Below, in pieces: positions 1 through 5,571 of a DNA stretch of 8,187 bases. The stretch lies in assembly GCA_964464685.1 (NCBI GenBank), contig CAYXGV010000041.1:1-8187 (forward strand). The letters are read 5' to 3'. A program made the position numbers and the translations under genes. Within the stretch, counting starts at the first letter, position 1, and each line of letters starts with the position of its first letter. The notes beneath the pieces are model-generated. The model was not told the origin of the DNA. It did no database searches and worked only from the letters and a program-made list of their open reading frames with translations. This DNA comes from JABIBU01 sp964464685. GTDB lineage: Bacteria > Patescibacteriota > Patescibacteriia > Magasanikbacterales > UBA922.

Positions 1-1215
1 AACCTAATTGTCTTTACCCTACTAACCAGTTTATTTCTATTATTACCAGCCATATCTCGGGCTGAAGCTGTTGATCCGAGCTTGCCTGACACTGCTGAAA
101 ACAAGGTGGAGTATGTTTTATTTCACTCCAATGCTTGTCCACATTGTAAAGAAGAAATAAAATTTATTAATAAAAAGTTAATTCCAAAATACGGCGATAA
201 GGTTAGTTTTGAATTATATGAGATTGGCGAAACAAAAAATCAAGAATTATTTCAACAGTATGGTTACTATTACAAAGTTGATATTAGAGGTGTTCCGTTG
301 GCTTTTATTGATGGTACACCGGTTCAGGGTTTTGGTAATGAAAAAACCACTGGAGCAGAAATTATTAGAATTATAGAAGAAAAAATAGCCACTCGAGCTA
401 ATATTGAAGATAGTGAAACTAATTCTGCAACAAGTACTGCCAATTGTGAGACCGGTGACAATGTTATAAATATACCAGTTTTGGGTAATATAAATATAAA
501 AAGTTTTTCTTTACCGATTTTGACAATTGTTATGGGTTTGTTAGACGGCTTTAATCCCTGTGCCATGTGGGTTTTGCTATTTTTGATCTCACTTCTTTTG
601 GGAATGGAAGATCATAAGCGGATGTGGCTTTTGGGTTCTATATTTATTTTTGCTTCAGGGGCTGTGTATTTTGTATTTATGGCGGCTTGGTTGCAGTTTT
701 TGATGTTTATCGGCATGATTTTGATTATTAGGATTATGATTGGTTTGGTGGCCATCAGTGTTGGCGGGAAAAATATTTGGGATTTTTGGAAAAATCGTAA
801 AGCAGATGGAGTAGTTTGCAAAGTTTCAAAAAATGAAGGTACCAAAAAAACATTTGATAAGATAAAAGACATTGTTTATCGCAAAAGTTTGTGGTGGTCA
901 ATTATTGGTATTTTGATCTTGGGTTTTTCAGTCAATTTGGTAGAACTCGCTTGTTCAGCGGGTTTTCCAGCTATTTTTACTCAAGTATTAGCTCTTTCAG
1001 AATTACCAATGTGGCATCGATATTTATATATGGTTATATACATCTTTTTCTACATGTTGGATGATATGATTGTGTTTGTGTTGGCCATGTTGACTCTAAA
1101 ATCAAAAGTGATTGGTACTAAATATGCTAAATACACCAATCTAATAGCCGGTTTAATGATTTTAATTCTTGGTGTTTTACTTATTTTTAAGCCCGAATGG
1201 TTGATGTTTTCTTAG
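1..1215 (+). CDS. Thioredoxin-like / CcdA-DsbD-like membrane thiol-disulfide protein (5' partial)
   Basis: The frame is open from the first base, so the true start lies upstream of the window. Codons 1-23 read as the hydrophobic core and end of a Sec signal peptide, finishing in an Ala-Glu-Ala signal-peptidase-like site (codons 21-23). The TTG at 82 is therefore not the start. Next comes a thioredoxin/glutaredoxin-like domain with the redox motif Cys-Pro-His-Cys at codons 46-49 and a cis-Pro loop Gly-Val-Pro (Pro99). A linker contains Cys149. From about codon 160 to the end there are six hydrophobic helices, with Asn-Pro-Cys-Ala (Cys187) in the first and Glu-Leu-Ala-Cys (Cys318) in the fourth. 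This matches the paired membrane cysteines of CcdA/DsbD. Known for the family: these proteins pass electrons across the membrane to extracytoplasmic thiols. Inferred: the fused outer domain is the direct partner of the membrane pair. The gene ends with TAG and is followed by its own terminator. The exact physiological substrate cannot be told. Confidence 0.85.
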   Translation, partial: NLIVFTLLTSLFLLLPAISRAEAVDPSLPDTAENKVEYVLFHSNACPHCKEEIKFINKKLIPKYGDKVSFELYEIGETKNQELFQQYGYYYKVDIRGVPLAFIDGTPVQGFGNEKTTGAEIIRIIEEKIATRANIEDSETNSATSTANCETGDNVINIPVLGNINIKSFSLPILTIVMGLLDGFNPCAMWVLLFLISLLLGMEDHKRMWLLGSIFIFASGAVYFVFMAAWLQFLMFIGMILIIRIMIGLVAISVGGKNIWDFWKNRKADGVVCKVSKNEGTKKTFDKIKDIVYRKSLWWSIIGILILGFSVNLVELACSAGFPAIFTQVLALSELPMWHRYLYMVIYIFFYMLDDMIVFVLAMLTLKSKVIGTKYAKYTNLIAGLMILILGVLLIFKPEWLMFS

Positions 1216-1254
1216 GTGCAGATTTATGAGTATATTATGAAGATATTTGCTGAT

Positions 1255-1284
1255 AAAATCTCCCAGTAGGGGGATTTTGTTTTT
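1255..1284 (+). terminator. Intrinsic terminator after the thioredoxin-CcdA gene
   Basis: A 10-bp stem (AAAATCTCCC with GGGGGATTTT, one G-U pair) closes on the 4-nt loop AGTA and is followed by GTTTTT. It lies 40 bases after the stop codon. The T-rich end overlaps the -35 region of the next promoter. Confidence 0.85.
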
Positions 1285-1305
1285 AAAATAAAAATGTGCT
1301 ATAAT
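1277..1305 (+). promoter_or_regulatory. Sigma70-type promoter with extended -10, for the TraD/VirD4-like gene
   Basis: TATAAT at 1300-1305 is preceded by TG at 1297-1298, giving a perfect extended -10 (TGnTATAAT). A weak -35, TTGTTT (1277-1282), sits 17 bases upstream. Transcription would start near 1312, inside the 7-bp repeat array. That would place any ATG before 1312, such as the one at 1294, outside the mRNA. Predicted from sequence only. Confidence 0.65.
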
Positions 1306-1308
1306 AAT

Positions 1309-1356
1309 CGTGTTACGTGTTACGTGTTACGTGTTACGTGTTACGTGTTACGTGTA
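1309..1356 (+). repeat. Short tandem repeat, 7-bp unit CGTGTTA, six full copies plus CGTGTA
   Basis: Six perfect copies of CGTGTTA run from 1309 to 1350, followed by a truncated copy at 1351-1356. The array begins four bases after the -10 box and fills the start of the presumed 5' leader of the ATPase gene. The unit is 7 bp, so in a translated frame it would give a 7-residue repeat. Translation there is unlikely because the promoter overlaps it. Perfect short repeats of this kind are prone to copy-number change by slippage. Confidence 0.95.
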
Positions 1357-1374
1357 TTTTGTATATTTTGTTCT

Positions 1375-3129
1375 ATGCCACTTGATCAATTGACACCAAA
1401 AGGACAAGTAGAGGGAGAAAAAGAAGATATTTGTCTATTTGCCCAAACCAATTATCGCAATCAAATGCGTCGTTTTGGTGTAAAAACTGATGATAGGCGT
1501 CGTCATATGTATGTAATTGGTAAGACTGGTATGGGCAAAACTACAATGATGGAAAACATGGTTTTGCATGATATTTACAGTGGACATGGGGTAGGTGTAG
1601 TAGATCCACACGGTGATTTTGCTGAAAAAATTATCAATTATATTCCGCCAGAAAGAATTAATGATGTAGTATATTTTAATCCAGCTGATGTTGATTTTCC
1701 AATTGGTTTTAATATTTTAGAAACCAAAACTGAAGAACAAAAATATTTGGTGGCGGCAGGGCTCATGGCAGTTTTCAAAAAGATTTGGGTAGATATGTGG
1801 AGTTCTAGAATGGAATATATTTTAAATAATACTTTATTGGCTTTGCTTGACTATCCCGGCTCAACTCTTTTGGGGATCAATCGAATGTTATCAGACAAAG
1901 ATTATCGTAAAAAAGTTGTACGAGCTTCCAAGGATCCGGTTATCAAAGCATTTTGGCAGACAGAATTTGCCAGCTATAATGAACGTTATGCCCAAGAAGC
2001 AGTGGCGCCTATCCAAAATAAAATTGGTCAATTTTTGTCAGCTAGTGTTATCCGAAATATGGTGGCACAAGTAAAGTCCACCATCAACATTCGTGAAATA
2101 ATGGATAATAATAAAATTTTTATAATGAATTTGTCAAAAGGTAGAATAGGTGAGGACAATTCTCGTTTGCTTGGAGGTATGCTTATCAATCAAATTCAAT
2201 TGGCTGCCATGGAACGAGTGGATACTCCAGAAAAAGATAGAAAAGATTTTTTCTTGTATGTTGATGAATTTCAAAATTTTGCCACGCCGAGTTTTGCTAA
2301 TATTTTATCTGAAGCTCGTAAATATCGTTTGAGCTTAATTATGGCTCACCAATATGTTGCTCAGTTGGACGAGTTGGTAGCCGACGCTGTTTTTGGTAAC
2401 GTTGGTACGATTGTTACTTTTAGAGTTGGTGGAGCCGATGCAGAAATTTTGGTCAAAGAATTTACCCCAACTTTTTTGGAAGAAGATATTGTTAATTTGG
2501 CTAAATTTCACATATTTTTAAAATTAATGATTGATGGCGTAGCCTCTTTGCCATTTAGTGCTATTACTATGTCACCAATNNNNNNNNNNNNNNNNNNNNN
2601 NNNNNNNNNNNNNNNNNNNNNNNNNNNNNNNNNNNNNNNNNNNNNNNNNNNNNNNNNNNNNNNNNNNNNNNNNNNNNNNAAACCAAAAGAAGAAAGGGTT
2701 TTGTCAGTTCAGGAATTAATTTCACAAAAAAAACCAGTGGTTGAAAATAAGACCCAAGAAAAAAAACCAGAACAAAAATTTACTAATACTAATAATAGAC
2801 AAGGTGGCGGTGGCGGTGCGGATTGGAAAAAGAAAAAAAATAACAAAACACAAAATAATGGTAATAATGTTCAGATCAAGACTGATAATGTAAGCAAGCC
2901 TGCCTATAATATTGGGTCAGATGTTGTAAATAAAAATGTGATTCCACAGGCCAGTGTTCCAAAAGTATCAATTACTGAAGACAAGCCAGCTGAAAAATTT
3001 AATAATCAACCCAAAAAAATTAAGCCAGATGAGATTATAAGTTTTGATAAGATTGGTGATGACCAAGATAAAAAAGCCAATGTTCAAAATGTTGATTTGT
3101 GGGATGATGATTATCGGAAGAATGTATAA
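1375..3129 (+). CDS. TraD/VirD4-like type IV coupling-type ATPase (TraG/TraM-recognition family), interrupted by assembly gap
   Basis: This is a soluble P-loop ATPase. Counting from ATG 1375, Walker A is GKTGMGKT at residues 49-56. The Asp-Pro-His-Gly segment typical of the family follows shortly after, and Walker B (hydrophobic run, then Asp297-Glu298, then FQNF) comes later. The Ala-His-Gln motif is at about 324-326. Order and wording match the VirD4/TraD-like ATPases annotated as type IV secretion coupling or TraM-recognition proteins in many Patescibacteria. Family members energise DNA or protein transfer, but the role in this lineage is not established. No membrane helix is visible before Walker A, unlike classical coupling proteins. 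The tail after the gap is Lys/Asn/Gln-rich with a five-Gly run and an acidic end, probably disordered. ATG 1375 was chosen over in-frame ATG 1294 because the promoter -10 lies downstream of 1294 and the extra residues are only translated repeat. No clear Shine-Dalgarno precedes it. The gene stands alone between two terminators. Confidence 0.85.
   Translation: MPLDQLTPKGQVEGEKEDICLFAQTNYRNQMRRFGVKTDDRRRHMYVIGKTGMGKTTMMENMVLHDIYSGHGVGVVDPHGDFAEKIINYIPPERINDVVYFNPADVDFPIGFNILETKTEEQKYLVAAGLMAVFKKIWVDMWSSRMEYILNNTLLALLDYPGSTLLGINRMLSDKDYRKKVVRASKDPVIKAFWQTEFASYNERYAQEAVAPIQNKIGQFLSASVIRNMVAQVKSTINIREIMDNNKIFIMNLSKGRIGEDNSRLLGGMLINQIQLAAMERVDTPEKDRKDFFLYVDEFQNFATPSFANILSEARKYRLSLIMAHQYVAQLDELVADAVFGNVGTIVTFRVGGADAEILVKEFTPTFLEEDIVNLAKFHIFLKLMIDGVASLPFSAITMSPXXXXXXXXXXXXXXXXXXXXXXXXXXXXXXXXXXKPKEERVLSVQELISQKKPVVENKTQEKKPEQKFTNTNNRQGGGGGADWKKKKNNKTQNNGNNVQIKTDNVSKPAYNIGSDVVNKNVIPQASVPKVSITEDKPAEKFNNQPKKIKPDEIISFDKIGDDQDKKANVQNVDLWDDDYRKNV
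2580..2679. other. Assembly gap, exactly 100 N
   Basis: One hundred consecutive Ns lie inside the ATPase gene, just after the segment reading PFSAITMSP. The reading frame is the same on both sides if the gap is truly 100 bases, but 100 is also a common placeholder for unknown length. The missing part would be the join between the ATPase core and the disordered tail. Continuity of the gene is therefore likely but not shown. Confidence 0.98.
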
Positions 3130-3130
3130 C

Positions 3131-3162
3131 ACATTGTTATATTGCTACATTGTTATATTGTC
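3131..3162 (+). repeat. Small direct repeat: two 16-bp units, each two 8-bp half-units
   Basis: ACATTGTTATATTG occurs at 3131-3144 and again at 3147-3160, a 16-bp period. Each unit splits into two similar 8-mers (ACATTGTT / ATATTGCT, then ACATTGTT / ATATTGTC). It begins directly after the ATPase stop codon. It differs in sequence from the 7-bp array at 1309 but is similar in kind. Confidence 0.8.
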
Positions 3163-3182
3163 AATGATACAAGTTTAGAAAG

Positions 3183-3208
3183 GTCAATGGTAAAACATTG
3201 ACTTTTTT
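3183..3208 (+). terminator. Intrinsic terminator after the ATPase gene
   Basis: A perfect 7-bp stem GTCAATG / CATTGAC with loop GTAAAA is followed by six Ts. A preceding AAAG can extend the pairing into the T run. A second GTCAATG at 3160-3166 could compete for the same right arm. Confidence 0.8.
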
Positions 3209-3216
3209 GTTATAAT
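3208..3216 (+). promoter_or_regulatory. Extended -10 promoter for the nnrD-swivel operon
   Basis: TGTTATAAT gives TG at 3208-3209 and TATAAT at 3211-3216, a perfect TGnTATAAT. No good -35 lies 16-18 bases upstream; the TTGACT at 3198-3203 is only 7 bases away and belongs to the terminator. Transcription would start near 3223, leaving a leader of about 10 bases before the ATG at 3233, so the first gene would be nearly leaderless. The promoter abuts the terminator T run. Confidence 0.6.
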
Positions 3217-3232
3217 AAGGCAAAATACATAT

Positions 3233-4099
3233 ATGGAAATAATTAAATCAGACATTTTAAATAGCTTAACAAAGCTAAAACAGGATAGCCATAAGGGACA
3301 AAATGGTCGGCTTTTGATTATCGCTGGATCAGAAAAATTTCATGGAGCCCTACTTATGGCTGTAAAAACCGCATCGCGGATAGTGGATATGGTTTATGTT
3401 TATTCACCAGCCAATGCAGGGTTGATTGATAAACTGAAAAGTGAAATTGCTGTTTTTATTAATGTTTTTGAAAAAGAATTATGGCAAACAATAGAAATGG
3501 TAGATGCAATTTTGATTGGTCCAGGATTAGAAGAGAACGAGATTAATAAAAAATTGGTGCATAAAATTTTAAAAAAATATCCCAATAAAAAAATAGTAGT
3601 TGATGCTACTGCTTTTTGGCATTTAGATCCTTTACTATTGCATAAAAACTGTGTGGTGACACCACATTCGCGCGAGTTTTCCAACACTTTTAATTGTGAA
3701 CCTAAGCCAGAAAATGTTTTGGCAATGGCAAAAAAATATAATTGCACGGTTATTTTAAAAGGTAAATATGATTATGTGAGTGATGGTAAAAAACTTTATG
3801 AAAATAAAACTGGAAATGTAGGCATGACAAAAGGAGGGACAGGCGATGTTGTGGCTGGAATTATTTCGGCTTTTTTGTGTACCAACGAGCCTCTCATCTC
3901 GGCCCTGGCTGGAATTTATCTGGCTGGTTATACTGGAGACAAATTGTACAAACAAGTCGGGACATTTTATAATGCGGAAGATTTAATTGGGGAGTTGGGG
4001 GAGGTTTTGGGAAAAAGAAATATAGATTTAAATATATATTTTAAAGATGTTAATTTGGTTCAGGTTGACACTAAGATGGGTTTAATTAGAAAAATATGA
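3233..4099 (+). CDS. nnrD: ADP/ATP-dependent (S)-NAD(P)H-hydrate dehydratase, with C-terminal tail resembling a swivel domain end
   Basis: NNRD repairs hydrated NAD(P)H, converting the S form back to NAD(P)H with ADP (the usual bacterial donor) or ATP. It is a ribokinase-fold cytosolic enzyme. Visible motifs: HKGQNGRLLIIAGS near residues 20-33, DAILIGPG at 91-98, a VVDA stretch around Asp124, TPHSREF at 143-149 where the family usually has TPHPGE, and GNVGMTKGGTGD ending at Asp205, the expected catalytic acid. The partner epimerase domain (NnrE) is absent, so this is the dehydratase alone. The family fold normally ends near the AEDLIGELGEVL segment. Beyond that lie about 30 residues, the last 19 of which resemble the end of the swivel proteins downstream. 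It is first in an operon, overlaps the next gene by 4 bases (ATGA), and has a leader of only about 10 bases. ATG 3233 fits the start of the conserved fold. Confidence 0.88.
   Translation: MEIIKSDILNSLTKLKQDSHKGQNGRLLIIAGSEKFHGALLMAVKTASRIVDMVYVYSPANAGLIDKLKSEIAVFINVFEKELWQTIEMVDAILIGPGLEENEINKKLVHKILKKYPNKKIVVDATAFWHLDPLLLHKNCVVTPHSREFSNTFNCEPKPENVLAMAKKYNCTVILKGKYDYVSDGKKLYENKTGNVGMTKGGTGDVVAGIISAFLCTNEPLISALAGIYLAGYTGDKLYKQVGTFYNAEDLIGELGEVLGKRNIDLNIYFKDVNLVQVDTKMGLIRKI
4040..4096 (+). other. Possible remnant of a phosphohistidine swivel-domain C-terminus fused to NnrD
   Basis: NnrD residues 270-288 (FKDVNLVQVDTKMGLIRKI) align without gaps to the last 19 residues of the protein at 7091-8164 (FKDGDIVEVDAEKGLIKKL). 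Ten positions are identical and most others are conservative. The proteins at 4096-5571 and 5568-7094 end in the same way. This tail is not part of the NNRD fold as known. Inference: a deletion joined nnrD to the end of a lost swivel gene. Confidence 0.6.
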
Positions 4100-5571
4100 A
4101 ATATAGAATAAATTTTGTAGTTCATGATTGTAATTTCAACTTAGTGGACCATGATCCGAGAATTTTTGTTAGGCCAATTCCAAAAAAGGATGGTCAACAG
4201 GTTTTTAGAGAATGGTATTTGGAATACGAAGATGGTGTGATGACAGCTTTAATTCCAATTGATGTGATTGAGTCAATGGTGAGGTGGATTAGGGATAAAA
4301 TTATTATGGATCCGAAATGGGCTGATAGACTTCATCAGGATACCGAAGATATAAATCGTGAGTATTTTGATTTTGCTTTGGAAATAAGAAAAAAGAATCT
4401 AATTGAATTAACTAATGAAGAATTACTTCGTGACTTTAAAAAATTGCGCGATTTGCAAGCTGGGGGTCATTCTAATGCTATTAGCACCACTTGGTTTTTG
4501 GATAGTGATGGCGAGGTTTATACCAATTATTTAAAGAATAAATTAGAAGAACATTTAGCCGAGCTTAACATTACCGATAAAATAAGTCAGGTTGAATATT
4601 TTACAATTTTGACTACACCACATAGACAAGGTTTTGCCACCGAAGAACAAATAGAGTTTTTGGGACTTTTGCAAAAAATTAAAGAAAGTGGACAAGACGT
4701 AGGGGATTTTTATGAAGAAATAAAAAAACATTATCAAAAATGGCATTGGGTGCCTTATGGTTATATAGGTCCGGCATATACTTTAGATTATTATGAAAAA
4801 AAAGTTGTTGAAGAATTAAAAACAGAAAATATCGTTGAATTGTTAATATTAGAGAAGGGGAGAAGTGAGAGAGTAAAAAAAGAGCGAGATGGTTTAATTG
4901 AAAAAATAAAATTACCAGTCGGTTTAAAACATTATTTTGATATTGCTCGTGATATAATTTGGCTCAAAGATTATCGTAAGTATTGCTTGTGGCATGGTCA
5001 TTATGTTTTAGATTTGCTCACAAAAGAAATTGCCAAGCGAACTAACATCAGCCATAAACAAGCTAATCATCTGCTTGTTGAAGAAGTCGAAGAATTATTG
5101 TTTAACGGTGAAGTTGATGAAAATTTAATTAATGAAAGAATTAAACATACATTAATTTATTGTACTGAAGAAAAAAATATATTTTATTATGGAGACGAAG
5201 CTAAAAAGATAAAAAATACTTTAGAAGTGGAAGATGTGGAAGTGGATATATTACAAGGATTTAAAGGTACTTGTGCCTGCTCTGGTGAAGCGGAAGGAGA
5301 AGTGAAAATTGTTAATTCGGTTGCTGATATTGATAAAGTGAAAATTGGAGACATTATGTTGGCTCACACTACTTATCCATCAATGCTACCGGCTATGAAG
5401 CGAGCTGGAGCGATTGTCAGCGAAGATGGTGGTATTACTTGTCATGCGGCAATTGTTTCTCGTGAATTTAAAATTCCTTGTGTGGTTGGTGTTAAAAAAA
5501 TAACAGAGATTTTAAAAGATGGTGATAAAGTATTGGTAAATGCAACTGAAGGATTAATTAAAAAAATATGA
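4096..5571 (+). CDS. PEP-synthase-like phosphohistidine (PEP-utilizer mobile) domain protein, copy 1
   Basis: The protein has 491 residues. Residues 389-491 form a PEP-utilizer mobile (swivel) domain with GGITCHAAIVSREFKIPCVVG. His450 is the expected phospho-accepting histidine, and the Thr two residues before it corresponds to the regulatory threonine of PEP synthase. Residues 1-388 are mostly helical, with a WVPYGYIGPAY segment at 218-228 shared with the next protein (pattern W-V-x3-Y-x-G-P-x-Y). They also contain an Arg/His-rich helix pair near 280-345 that resembles the linker region of PEP-synthase-like proteins. There is no ATP-grasp (PPDK N) domain and no PEP/pyruvate-binding barrel, so the protein cannot by itself run a PEP synthase reaction. 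The order helical region then His domain resembles rifampin phosphotransferase minus its ATP-binding part. Probably cytosolic; no signal peptide or membrane helix is seen. It overlaps both neighbours by ATGA. Substrate and function are unknown. Confidence 0.82.
   Translation: MKYRINFVVHDCNFNLVDHDPRIFVRPIPKKDGQQVFREWYLEYEDGVMTALIPIDVIESMVRWIRDKIIMDPKWADRLHQDTEDINREYFDFALEIRKKNLIELTNEELLRDFKKLRDLQAGGHSNAISTTWFLDSDGEVYTNYLKNKLEEHLAELNITDKISQVEYFTILTTPHRQGFATEEQIEFLGLLQKIKESGQDVGDFYEEIKKHYQKWHWVPYGYIGPAYTLDYYEKKVVEELKTENIVELLILEKGRSERVKKERDGLIEKIKLPVGLKHYFDIARDIIWLKDYRKYCLWHGHYVLDLLTKEIAKRTNISHKQANHLLVEEVEELLFNGEVDENLINERIKHTLIYCTEEKNIFYYGDEAKKIKNTLEVEDVEVDILQGFKGTCACSGEAEGEVKIVNSVADIDKVKIGDIMLAHTTYPSMLPAMKRAGAIVSEDGGITCHAAIVSREFKIPCVVGVKKITEILKDGDKVLVNATEGLIKKI

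Noticed and set aside
324..872. Two minus-strand open frames inside the CcdA-like gene
   Set aside because: Hydrophobic-looking peptides come from the complement of membrane-helix codons; the + strand carries the conserved motifs.
82..1215. TTG at 82 as the start of the thioredoxin-CcdA gene
   Set aside because: The frame is open to base 1 and the upstream codons encode a clear signal peptide with an Ala-Glu-Ala cleavage site, so the gene begins before the window.
1309..1356. CRISPR array
   Set aside because: The unit is 7 bp with no spacers; it is a simple tandem repeat.
1294..1374. In-frame ATG 1294 as the start of the ATPase
   Set aside because: The -10 box (1300-1305) lies downstream of it, and the added residues only translate the heptamer array, with no match to the family.
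3198..3216. TTGACT at 3198 as the -35 box for TATAAT at 3211
   Set aside because: The spacing is only 7 bases; the TTGACT is formed by the terminator arm and its T run.
3400..3747. Minus-strand open frame within nnrD
   Set aside because: It lies fully inside a well-supported conserved gene and encodes no recognisable domain.
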